A stretch of 64,000 bases of DNA from Candidatus Thiosymbion ectosymbiont of Catanema sp. Cochon2018 (GCA_011392765.1 WYCW01000002.1:342917-406916), one strand, 5' to 3'; positions 16,605-24,018 are shown, counted from the stretch's first letter. Notes: a model not told the origin generated them from the letters alone. Made by a program: numbers and translations.

Positions 16605-16973
16605 TCAATTTCTTAAGGGCAAAAGGCGAATTCGGTGTCGTTTAGGATCAATTGTTACAAGTGCCCCAATTTCCAGTTTTCTCGATACAATGTTCAATGC
16701 TTCGATTACGACATTTCCCGCTACTGACGGTACAATATTTTCCATTCTAAGCTGTATTACGCTTGGCTTCTCTGCGTTTGTGGAGTAAAGAAGTGAACCA
16801 AAATCCAGATCGTGAGTGAATACTACAAATTGATTTTGTCTAGCCCACTCCATAATCTCAGTATCCTCAGCACAAATTTCCCCAATTTCACGCCAATGCA
16901 TTACTTCATGCCCTTGAGCCTCAAGAAATTCTACCCAGCCTTGAGGGATGTTCATGTCCAGAACTATTTTCAT
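16605..16973 (-). CDS. DUF5615 PIN-like toxin
   Basis: 122 residues. KIVLDMNIPQGWVEFLEAQGHEVMHWREIG and VVFTHDLDFGSLL follow the DUF5615/Mut7-C PIN-like pattern with conserved acidic residues. It overlaps the DUF433 gene by 4 bp; DUF433-DUF5615 pairs are a recognised VapBC-like TA type. Probably an RNase whose target is unknown. Confidence 0.8.
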   Translation of the reverse strand: MKIVLDMNIPQGWVEFLEAQGHEVMHWREIGEICAEDTEIMEWARQNQFVVFTHDLDFGSLLYSTNAEKPSVIQLRMENIVPSVAGNVVIEALNIVSRKLEIGALVTIDPKRHRIRLLPLRN

Positions 16974-17206
16974 GACACCTTTAGTTGAACATCATATTCT
17001 TCTGCCCGCCAGGTAGCATAAGCTAATGCTGCGTAAATATCCTCTATTTCTAAGTCAGGATAAAGATTTAAAATTTCTTCATTTGTTTTTCCGGTGGATA
17101 GTAGTCCTGTTATTGTCCCAACCGTTATTCTTATTCCACGAACACAAGGCTTTCCACCCATTACTCTTGGATTAATTGTAATGCGGTCTAAGTCAGGAAA
17201 GTTCAT
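16970..17206 (-). CDS. DUF433 antitoxin
   Basis: 78 residues, DRITINPRVMGGKPCVRGIRITVGTI and NLYPDLEIEDIYAALAYA, the DUF433 helix-turn-helix signature. It is the cassette adjacent to the candidate attI, the position of strongest Pc-driven expression in an active integron. Confidence 0.85.
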   Translation of the reverse strand: MNFPDLDRITINPRVMGGKPCVRGIRITVGTITGLLSTGKTNEEILNLYPDLEIEDIYAALAYATWRAEEYDVQLKVS

Positions 17207-17321
17207 ATCAATAACCTTGTGTCACAAGAAAATACGTCGAAAGTGAGGTCTAATCTGCTTGCCTGTTCGCAACTGCCTGTATATATTGCCAGTAGATAGG
17301 ACAAATCCGTCAGGTACTGAC
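17207..17321 (-). promoter_or_regulatory. Candidate attI/Pc region
   Basis: 115 bp between the first leftward cassette gene and the divergent intI fragment, where attI and the cassette promoter lie in integrons. A candidate core on the minus strand is TTAGAC (plus GTCTAA at 17248-17253). The preceding base is A rather than the usual G, so the assignment is tentative. Confidence 0.4.
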
Positions 17322-17563
17322 ATGGGAAATACCCCCTCCGCCGGAACACAGACCAAGCCCCGCCTGCTCGACTAGGTGCGGGACAAAATCCGTTTTAAGC
17401 ACTACAGCATCCGCACCGAGCAAGCCTATCTGGATTGGATTCGCCGCTTTATCTTGTTTCACGCCAAACGTCATCCCGCGGAGATGGGCGCGCCGGAGGT
17501 GGAGGCTTTTCTCACACATCTCGCCACAGTCGGCAGGGTGGCCGCTTCCACCCACAAACAAGA
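17322..17563 (+). pseudogene. intI: Integron integrase, 5' fragment with in-frame TAG
   Basis: MGNTPSAGTQTKPRLLD, then TAG at 17373-17375, then VRDKIRFKHYSIRTEQAYLD, WIRRFILFHAKRHPAEM and VEAFLTHLATVGRVAASTHKQ. This is the N-terminal SAM-like domain of IntI. Family members have Q where the TAG stands (LLDQV), so CAG to TAG is the probable mutation. Homology stops at about 17563; the catalytic domain with RHRY residues is gone. The orientation is opposite to the cassettes, as expected. Confidence 0.85.
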
Positions 17564-17592
17564 TGGATGTCCTTTTCTTTTTTTCTTTTTTC

Positions 17593-17759
17593 GTAACTAT
17601 TCAGCTACAAGATATTGTGTACGGGTAGTGAAAAACCACAAAATGTTGTGTTTTCATCACACGGAAAGGCACGAAAATGCTGTATTTTTCAGCTATTATT
17701 ATACCTCTCAAATCGTAAGTCTCTGTTTTTTTTATGTGAATGGGGTCCTGAATAGTTAC
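17593..17759 (+). mobile_element. 167-bp MITE with 12-bp inverted repeats
   Basis: Ends GTAACTATTCAG and CTGAATAGTTAC, flanked by the 8-bp duplication CTTTTTTC at 17585-17592 and 17760-17767. No coding capacity. It interrupts the 3' end of the RAYT fragment. The only copy recognised in the window. Confidence 0.8.
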
Positions 17760-18019
17760 CTTTTTTCTTTCTTTCGTTCGCGGTCGATGCGTATCACGAT
17801 GTGATAGTGATTACTCATCACCGCATAGGCGGCCACATCGGTAGCAAATAAGGCAGCAAGCTGCTGAACGCGCTCGACAATCCAGCTGCGGCGGTGGTCG
17901 AAATTCGTGCCTGAGAACTGGTCCTCCCCACACAGGAAGGCACGCCGCACGCAACGGCATACGCAGTGATACCAGGAAGTGTTTTCAAGGGAGACGAGAA
18001 CGGAGCGGGGAGCAGTCAT
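17756..18019 (-). pseudogene. REP-associated tyrosine transposase (RAYT), N-terminal fragment
   Basis: [37 protein letters not shown] and [15 protein letters not shown] are the RAYT N-terminus including the HUH-type HYH motif. The catalytic tyrosine region is missing: after [10 protein letters not shown] the frame enters the MITE. Near-identical words CAAACAARATGGRTGTCC flank the block at about 17554 and 18069. The block sits at the 3' break of the intI fragment and may have caused it. Confidence 0.75.
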
Positions 18020-18115
18020 GGCAATCTCTGCGATTTCGGTGTCAGGAAGAAGCTAGCCCGGAGTGGGCAAACAAAATGGGTGTCCCTTACTCTGCGTCCC
18101 TTACTCTGCGCCTAA

Positions 18116-18175
18116 GCACTAACATATTGCCCCCTTGTTTCATCCAACACAGAACTCGAACTTGCAGCATTAGTT
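18116..18175 (-). repeat. Possible attC site of lipoprotein cassette
   Basis: GCACTAAC and ATTAGTT bracket 60 bp on the 3' side of the lipoprotein gene. Arms are weak, so this is a tentative or decayed site. Confidence 0.35.
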
Positions 18176-18203
18176 GTGAGTTTCATGCCTGGTTGGAAAT
18201 TGT

Positions 18204-18554
18204 CTATAAAGCTCCAAAACTATACTCAAGCGTGATTTTTCCGCTTTTTATTCTTCCTGCGTCATAAATTATTTCAGCTCTGTCAGAGTACCAGTCTACA
18301 TTCCACCGAAACTTAATTTGGCCGGATAGTTCTTCTGTTTTATAAGGCTCACCATTTAGAATAAGAGAAATTCTACCTTTTCCGTTAACGCTACCCTGTC
18401 CAAAAATATCGAGGGAATAGACATTCCCTTGCCCGGATTTCTTTTCAAGAAAAATAGTCTGATTTTTTGATACATCAACAACCCTATAGGTTTCAACATT
18501 TATGTTGCAACCCATGAAGGGGAGCATGAAAAATGCTAAAATTATTCGTCTCAT
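18204..18554 (-). CDS. Small lipoprotein cassette gene
   Basis: 116 residues. MRRIILAFFMLPFMGCNINV contains a lipobox ending at Cys16. The mature part is beta-rich (YRVVDVSKNQTIFLEKKSG, SLDIFGQGSVNGKGRISLIL). The family is not recognised. It lies to the right of the integrase fragment yet keeps the cassette orientation. Confidence 0.5.
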   Translation of the reverse strand: MRRIILAFFMLPFMGCNINVETYRVVDVSKNQTIFLEKKSGQGNVYSLDIFGQGSVNGKGRISLILNGEPYKTEELSGQIKFRWNVDWYSDRAEIIYDAGRIKSGKITLEYSFGAL

Positions 18555-18563
18555 TCTTTACTC

Positions 18564-18666
18564 GCCAACGGCTTGGCTCAGGCGCCCAATGCCGCGTGGC
18601 ACTGAACTTGAAAGTTGCTGAGGAGCCGGACCGCGGCATTGGGTCGCCTGCAGCCAAATGTTAGGC
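18564..18666 (-). repeat. attC site (class A) of RadC-like cassette 3
   Basis: Left end GCCAACG-type (degenerate), right core GTTAGGC, otherwise matching the 9332-9435 site, followed on the gene side by the same conserved segment. Confidence 0.78.
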
Positions 18667-18776
18667 GAATGATCTGTGAGAAACGACCCATCAACTGAAC
18701 TGGCCCCTTTTCCATTGCTAATCAACCGCGCGACTTTTTGCGTCGTCTGAATTAGCTTTGTCAGCAAACTCTAAGT

Positions 18777-19457
18777 TTAGAGTTTTTCGATTTCTTTTCT
18801 CGAAAGTTGCGTATATTTCTCAATTTTATCTATTGATTCCCCGTCACCTTTCATAGCTTTTGCCATTTCAATAGCTTTTTTCTTTTCCCTTTCTCTTAAT
18901 CCTTCTTCTTTCAAACGCTGCATTACGCCAGCCTCAGTAAAACTGAAATAACGATTATGTCCAATAATAATATGGTCATAAAACTCTAATCCAAGCGATT
19001 TTGTATTAATTAACAGATTAGATGTGAATCTTTCATCCTCATCACTAGGCGTTGGGTCACCTGTGGGGTGATTATGCACGACGATAATACCATGAGGGTT
19101 TAAGGGTATCGCTGCGCGCAATACCTCAATTGGCCGAACATAAACTGAATTAATTGCACCTATGGCAATAACTTCAAAGCATAACGGTTTTACTTTAGTA
19201 TCCACACTTATCGTTATGAGCTTTTCTTTTGCTTCATTCTGAAGATCAGAGAATAATTCATAGACCTTCAGGGGATCGGTGAGTGGCTCATCGACGGGCG
19301 CATCAGATTTAACCCGGCGTTTTTTGTAACGGAGTTCAATTTCCCGAATATATGTCGGTTGCTTATCAGTCTTACTCACATCCTTCTGCTTACCCTTTTT
19401 GATAACCTGATTAGTTACTGGCCCAACAAACTTCTCGGGACGATATTTTACAACCAT
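18777..19457 (-). CDS. RadC-like JAB-domain protein with Rpn-type tail (copy 3)
   Basis: 226 residues, divergent from copies 1 and 2. The N-terminal 55 residues are basic. The JAB box is VVHNHPTGDPTPSDEDER, preceded by FEVIAIGAINSVYVRPIEVLRAAI. The tail KKKAIEMAKAMKGDGESIDK and TQLSRKEIEKL is again of the Rpn type. Three cassettes with the same architecture in one array suggest the combination is selected rather than chance. Confidence 0.8.
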   Translation of the reverse strand: MVVKYRPEKFVGPVTNQVIKKGKQKDVSKTDKQPTYIREIELRYKKRRVKSDAPVDEPLTDPLKVYELFSDLQNEAKEKLITISVDTKVKPLCFEVIAIGAINSVYVRPIEVLRAAIPLNPHGIIVVHNHPTGDPTPSDEDERFTSNLLINTKSLGLEFYDHIIIGHNRYFSFTEAGVMQRLKEEGLREREKKKAIEMAKAMKGDGESIDKIEKYTQLSRKEIEKL

Positions 19458-19517
19458 TTCTTATGGCCTGCTTTGTTGCTAATTTCCTCCAATCAGGTGC
19501 GATGTTTTGCCGCCTAA

Positions 19518-19777
19518 TGGGGAGCTAACCAGCAACATCGATTGCCCCCATGGACGGGGGCAATCGATGTTTGTCTGCGTTCAGCGTCTTGATAGGCGGC
19601 GCGTCTTATGTTGCACTGACGTTCTTGTTAGGCGATTGTCTGTTTTGGTGTCTGAAACGGTAGGGCTATCAAAGCGCCGCCGAGCATGTTCCTGTGTGTT
19701 TCCCTTTTGGTAATACTCTTTCATATTGCACTTGCTGGTTAGCTCCCCAATAAGCGGCGCAGGGACGCGCCGCTTAT
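19518..19777 (+). mobile_element. Cassette-junction element, copy 5
   Basis: 260 bp, inserted after GCCTAA; perfect stem of the CATCGATTG subtype. The right flank is CAGGTAG rather than CG plus attC arms, so it marks the end of the recognisable array. 19778-20031 holds no gene; minus 19842-19968 has a 40-codon protein-like frame without start (RGNKSSVDLNSLFLNALMEL), perhaps a gene remnant. Confidence 0.83.
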
Positions 19778-20031
19778 CAGGTAGTAGACGGCGAGTCGCC
19801 GTGTTTAAGTGCGTCGAGTCGCCTTCTATACTACAACGATTGCTTCTTTTTCAAATTCATGAATAGCTCCATCAACGCATTCAAAAACAATGAGTTAAGA
19901 TCTACGGACGACTTGTTGCCTCGGTCTCCTGAGCGAACAACTACGGCGAACTTCCATCTAGTTCTTGACCCCTATGGCTTCGATGGCCCTGTCTGACCCT
20001 CTTCCAGGAAAAGGCATGGCAAAAGAGAGTC

Positions 20032-21009
20032 TCACAGCGATTTGTCCAGTCCCTTGATCTTGAAGCTCAGGGAGCCGGTTGGGCAGATGTCGACGCAGAG
20101 ACCGCAGCGGGTGCAGTCGGCGCCGATGTCGGTATCGAGCGTCTTGGCCCGGCTACGGATGGTCACATCCAGGACATGTGGCACCATGCAGATCTTGCGG
20201 CAGTCCCCCTCGTGGTGGCAGCTGTGCATGTTGTACTGTACCCGTAACGGCGACAAGGTCCCTACCAGACCGTAGGTGATGCCGATGGGGCAGATGTAGC
20301 GGCACCAGGCGCGGCGGGAGACCAGCACTTCGAAAGCCAGCAGGGCCAGGACCCAGAGTAGGGCGATGCCTGGGCCATAGATCAGCGCGCGGCTCAGTAT
20401 TCCCGTCGGGGAGATGGTCTCGAATACGGTATAACCGGTGAGCAGGGCGAGCAGCGCGAAGATGACGTAGAAGAAGGCGCGTACGCCACGGTGAAACCGC
20501 ATGTCCTTGACCAGCTTCTTCTCCGCCAGTTTGAGATGGAGCGCCTCGGCCCATTCGGCGATCAGGTGGTAAGGGCACACCCAGGAGCAGAAGGTGCGGC
20601 CGCCCAGAAGCAGCCACAGGATAAACACGGTGACGGTGCCGATGACCAGGTTCAGCACCAGGTGCTTGTAGGCCAGCATGACTTGCAGCGCGGAGTTCAG
20701 GTCCGCCATGTGAAATCCGACGAAACGGGAGGCGGTCAGCGCACCCTCCACCAGCTGGAGGTCGAGATAATAGGAGATGACGAACAGGAGATTGACGAGG
20801 ATCAGGGTGATCCAGCGGCGGATTCGCCATTTGTGCCGGTCATGGGCTAGTGCCCTTTCTTGCTCCGCCTCACGCAGCTTTGCCTTGGTCAGCTTTTCCT
20901 TGCGCTTTTCGGCATAGACCGCAACTACCTCGGGCCGGCGCTCGTCCGGAGAAGGCTTCGCTGGCCGCAGGCCGATCAGCTGGCGCAGGGATTCGGCGAT
21001 GTAGCTCAT
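20032..21009 (-). CDS. nosH: NosH/NapH-type membrane ferredoxin
   Basis: 325 residues, a NapH-family quinol dehydrogenase subunit. It has four or more membrane helices (from about residue 66), two CxxxCP motifs (CSWVCPYHLIAEW, CRYICPIG) and a C-terminal [4Fe-4S] cluster site CTRCGLCVDICPTG. In clade II nos clusters NosG and NosH pass electrons from menaquinol towards N2O reductase. The start overlaps the end of the inserted four-helix gene by 4 bp. It is the last nos gene before the cassette array; nosF, nosY and nosL are not seen. Confidence 0.85.
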   Translation of the reverse strand: MSYIAESLRQLIGLRPAKPSPDERRPEVVAVYAEKRKEKLTKAKLREAEQERALAHDRHKWRIRRWITLILVNLLFVISYYLDLQLVEGALTASRFVGFHMADLNSALQVMLAYKHLVLNLVIGTVTVFILWLLLGGRTFCSWVCPYHLIAEWAEALHLKLAEKKLVKDMRFHRGVRAFFYVIFALLALLTGYTVFETISPTGILSRALIYGPGIALLWVLALLAFEVLVSRRAWCRYICPIGITYGLVGTLSPLRVQYNMHSCHHEGDCRKICMVPHVLDVTIRSRAKTLDTDIGADCTRCGLCVDICPTGSLSFKIKGLDKSL

Positions 21010-21458
21010 GATTCGCTCGGTTCCCTTTCCTCATGATCGTGATCGTGATCGCAGTCGTGATCGTGATCGCAGCAAGATGTATCGTAGATTGCGGGCGCCT
21101 CCCGAACCGAACCTGATCGCAGTGTCATCTTCGTCAGCATGGCCACGATCCTAAGGAGCAATGCTTCTCCTTCATAATGGTCTTCCTGACGAATGGCTCC
21201 CCCGATTAGAAGTACATCCTGAATTGCTGCGCATTCCAGGGCCGAACCACGTGCAATGCCGAAATAGCGCCCTCGGTCCGGTGCAGTGAATTTCCCATTT
21301 CCTTCGGCAATATTGAGTGGAATCGACTGAGATGCTCGCAGTAATTGGTCGCGTGCATGCCGATGGATTCCCGTCAGATCATCGGTACGAGCATACACCC
21401 AGCGGATGTATTCCAACGAAAGCCGATAAACATCCAATTTCTGATGGCTGAAGCTCAT
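21006..21458 (-). CDS. Four-helix bundle (23S rRNA IVS-type) protein
   Basis: 150 residues. SFSHQKLDVYRLSLEYIRWV, QLLRASQSIPLNIAEGNGKF and GSALECAAIQDVLL match the four-helix-bundle family first found in 23S rRNA intervening sequences. The C-terminus CCDHDHDCDHDHDHEE is encoded by a GATCGT/GATCAC tract. An inverted tract lies 20 bp upstream of the start, so the gene is bracketed by inverted simple repeats and looks inserted between nosG and nosH. Function unknown. Confidence 0.82.
   Translation of the reverse strand: MSFSHQKLDVYRLSLEYIRWVYARTDDLTGIHRHARDQLLRASQSIPLNIAEGNGKFTAPDRGRYFGIARGSALECAAIQDVLLIGGAIRQEDHYEGEALLLRIVAMLTKMTLRSGSVREAPAIYDTSCCDHDHDCDHDHDHEEREPSES
21030..21076. repeat. GATCGT tract, left copy
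   Basis: Tandem ATCGTG words; the inverted partner GATCACGATCAC tract is at 21477-21515. Together they flank the four-helix-bundle gene. Confidence 0.7.
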
Positions 21459-21476
21459 TGTGAAATTTGGCCTTTT

Positions 21477-21515
21477 CGATCACGATCACGATCACGACTG
21501 CGATCACGATTACGG
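21477..21515. repeat. GATCAC tract, right copy
   Basis: Inverted complement of the tract at 21030-21076, including the shared irregular word GACTGCGATCAC. Confidence 0.7.
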
Positions 21516-21534
21516 CTTCGCTGAGTGAAGAAGG

Positions 21535-22365
21535 TCAAGAGAAATCCGCCGTCTCATCGATGTCCACCACAATGGCGGCAGACTCCACCGGGCAGATCAT
21601 CTCGCACACGCCGCAGCCGACGCACCCGTCCTCCACGATCGGGACGGCTCCCTTTCCCTCGGGCACGAGGCGGATCGCGTGGCGTGGGGGGCATTGATTC
21701 GGGTCCCCCGACGGCGGCTTTCCGGCCTCGCACTGGGCGATGCGGATCTCGATGGGGCATTGGCGCACGCAGAGGTCGCAGCGTTCGAGATCGTATGGAT
21801 GGTCCGCAACCGGGATGGGGTCCCAGCGGTCTATCGCTTCGTAGCGCAGCTTGCCGACGAAATCCGGCCCCCGCACCTGGCCCTCGAATCCCTTGTCCTG
21901 GGCCGCCAGACAGGCCTCGGGCCGAGCCAAACGCGCGAATCCCATGCGCGCCTGTGCGGGATAGTCGATGTCATGGGTCAGCGCGCCCGTGGGGCAGGCG
22001 AGTACGCACTGGAGCCCGTCGCAGGAGAAGTCACAGGCCTGGGCACGGGCGTCGATGAATGGCGTGCCGATACCTACACCGTCGGCGAGATCGGCCAGCT
22101 TTATTGCCTCGACGGGACAGACCTGGACGCACTGGCCGCACTTGATGCAGGAAGCCAGGAAATCCCGCTCCTCGAGCCGGTCCTTGAGCGCGCCCGGCGG
22201 GCGCAGACGCGCGTTGGCATTGCCCGCCAGCGGGACCAGACCAATCAGTGAGGTGGTGACGAACCCGGCGGCGAGCACGGAGGTGCGCAGAAATTCACGC
22301 CGGCTCTGCTCGCGGCGCTTGGCAGTCATGGGCGGGCGCTTGCCTTTTCCGGTTTGCTTCTTCAT
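21535..22365 (-). CDS. nosG: NosG/NapG-type periplasmic ferredoxin
   Basis: 276 residues with a twin-arginine signal (SRREFLRTSVLAAG, residues about 20-45) and four cluster motifs: CIKCGQCVQVCP, CDGLQCVLACP, CDLCVRQCP and CVGCGVCEMICP. This is the NapG family. With NosH it forms the proposed menaquinol-oxidising module of clade II nos systems. Start ATG at 22365; the upstream region to nosD is filled with repeats, which may weaken co-transcription. Confidence 0.86.
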   Translation of the reverse strand: MKKQTGKGKRPPMTAKRREQSRREFLRTSVLAAGFVTTSLIGLVPLAGNANARLRPPGALKDRLEERDFLASCIKCGQCVQVCPVEAIKLADLADGVGIGTPFIDARAQACDFSCDGLQCVLACPTGALTHDIDYPAQARMGFARLARPEACLAAQDKGFEGQVRGPDFVGKLRYEAIDRWDPIPVADHPYDLERCDLCVRQCPIEIRIAQCEAGKPPSGDPNQCPPRHAIRLVPEGKGAVPIVEDGCVGCGVCEMICPVESAAIVVDIDETADFS

Positions 22366-22379
22366 TGCACTGTGTTCTA

Positions 22380-22558
22380 GCGAGGCTTTGCCTCAGACCT
22401 AGTTTTGATGTTCATCCGCGAATGAACGCGAATGAACGCAAATGAGAACTAATCTTTATTTGCGTCCATTGGCGTTTATTCGCGGACCATATTCTCAATA
22501 AAGCTTTTCTCGAAATTTGACTCGGTTGTAAAGATCCGGGTCGATTAAGGAATCAAGG
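22380..22558. repeat. Repeat block between nosD and nosG
   Basis: Contains the CGAGGCTTTGCCTCAGACC piece of the composite repeat (22380-22398), the CCGCAAATGAACGC-type palindrome (22408-22486) and the TTTGACTCGGTTGTAAAG module (22513-22550). No gene. Confidence 0.65.
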
Positions 22559-23911
22559 TTATTTCCGCCCGAGCGAGCGGCGCAGGGCCTGGTAGGCGTC
22601 GAACTCGTCCGCTGACGGCACGCTTTCGGCCTCGGCTTGGTCGCTTTCCCCCTCGTCTTCAGCCTCTTCTCCGGCCGACCCGGCCTCGATTCCAGCCCAA
22701 CCGGCGATCCGGCCGTGAATGAGCCTCAGGGGCTTGTCGTCCCGCACCAGCAGATCCGGGGGGCTGAAGGGGGCGAGGCGTTCCAGGAAGTCGATGACCT
22801 CCAGCATGGGTGAGCCCTTAAAAAACTGGGCTGCCGGCACGTCCATCCAGAGCCGGTCCGCATAGGCGTAGAGCGCATAGGGTGTGTCGCCGATGTGGTC
22901 GCCGTTGCGGTCGAAGCCCGCGTAGTCGTCCCAGTAGTTGCCCTCCCACCGGTTGCGGTCGGCGGTCTTGCCGCCCTCCACGACCACTTGGGTGAGGTTG
23001 CCCTTGAAGCGGTTACCGGTAAAGACATTGCCGTGCCAGTCATTGAGCCAGCGCACTCCGATACCGTTGTAGCCGATCAGATTGTCGATAAAACGGTTGG
23101 TGGTATTCGGCTGGTAGGGCGAAACATCTAGGTAGAGGCCGGTGGCGCAGTAGAGGACACGGTTGCCCTCGATGGTGACATCCGAGGTCTCTTTGAATCC
23201 GATCCCGACCCCCGTGGGGCCCGCGGCATTGGCGATGGTGTTGTTGCGTACTACAACCCCGTCGCTGTACATGAGGAAGATGCCGACCGTGTTGTCCTCG
23301 TAGTGGTTGTCCTCCACCCGGTTGGTCCGGGAATACATGAAGTGCAACGAGTAGCGGCCCCGGCGGGCATCGTTGCGGGCGATGAGGTTGTCTTTCGAGT
23401 ACCAGACCACGGTGTCGCGGGCGTCGCGGATGATGTTGTCCGTGATTTGGTTATCGAAGCTGTACCAGAGCCGGATGGCGTCTCCGCGCACGCCGAGAGC
23501 CACGGGCTTGGAGGAGATACGGTTTCTCCGCACGATGTTGTGCTCGGACTGCTGCAGGTCAATACCGAACAGGCAGTCGTCGATCCGATTGTCTTTGATC
23601 ACATTGAAGTTGCCGCGTACCTGTACCCCGGCATCGATATCGTTGTGGGAGTCGCCTGAGTTGGTCAGGTGCAGGTCCTTGAGGGTGGCCCCGTCGGTAG
23701 CGAGCAGGACAACCGTACCCTTGCCGCCGCCGTCGATGATGACCTGGCCGCGACCATCGATGGTGATGGGTTTGTCCACCACCACCGGTCCCGCATAGGT
23801 CCCGGGCTCGGGTGTCAGCACGGTACCCTCGTCTGCCGCATCGACCAAAGGTTGGAACGGCGGGAATCCCGCCTGCGCAACCTGCATCCAGCAGGCGCCG
23901 ATCCATAGCAT
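22559..23911 (-). CDS. nosD: NosD copper-site maturation protein
   Basis: 450 residues. Signal-like N-terminus ending VAQAG, then a right-handed parallel beta-helix with CASH repeats: NVIKDNRIDDCLFGIDLQQS, NQITDNIIRDARDTVVWYSK, NRVEDNHYEDNTVGIFLMYS. NosD helps load the CuZ site of N2O reductase, normally with the NosFY ABC transporter. The C-terminal 50 residues are acidic and low complexity. The first methionine (MLWIGACW) gives a short signal sequence. Confidence 0.9.
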   Translation of the reverse strand: MLWIGACWMQVAQAGFPPFQPLVDAADEGTVLTPEPGTYAGPVVVDKPITIDGRGQVIIDGGGKGTVVLLATDGATLKDLHLTNSGDSHNDIDAGVQVRGNFNVIKDNRIDDCLFGIDLQQSEHNIVRRNRISSKPVALGVRGDAIRLWYSFDNQITDNIIRDARDTVVWYSKDNLIARNDARRGRYSLHFMYSRTNRVEDNHYEDNTVGIFLMYSDGVVVRNNTIANAAGPTGVGIGFKETSDVTIEGNRVLYCATGLYLDVSPYQPNTTNRFIDNLIGYNGIGVRWLNDWHGNVFTGNRFKGNLTQVVVEGGKTADRNRWEGNYWDDYAGFDRNGDHIGDTPYALYAYADRLWMDVPAAQFFKGSPMLEVIDFLERLAPFSPPDLLVRDDKPLRLIHGRIAGWAGIEAGSAGEEAEDEGESDQAEAESVPSADEFDAYQALRRSLGRK

Positions 23912-24018
23912 GAGAAACGACCGCGGTAGTGTTCTAGATTTGTTTTTCAGGGTTCAAATAGGAATTCTAAATCAATGTCTTGTGTGCTCAGAAACAACAG
24001 ATTTATAACACTACCGTT

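Larger units (their letters stand above)
5990..19777 (-). mobile_element. Integron cassette array with decayed integrase
   Basis: About fourteen attC-type sites with RYYYAAC and GTTRRRY ends separate short genes that are nearly all on the minus strand. The integrase is represented only by a truncated 5' fragment at 17322-17563 on the plus strand, the orientation expected if attI lies at about 17207-17321 and cassettes extend leftwards. Further cassettes in the same orientation continue to its right (18116-19777). Functionally this is a cluster of attC sites without a working integrase. Five copies of a 259-260 bp inverted-repeat element occupy cassette boundaries. Confidence 0.85.

Noticed and set aside
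9203..17375. Recoding of TAG to glutamine across the genome
   Set aside because: Several intact genes in the window terminate at TAG in the expected place, so TAG is a normal stop; local decay is simpler.
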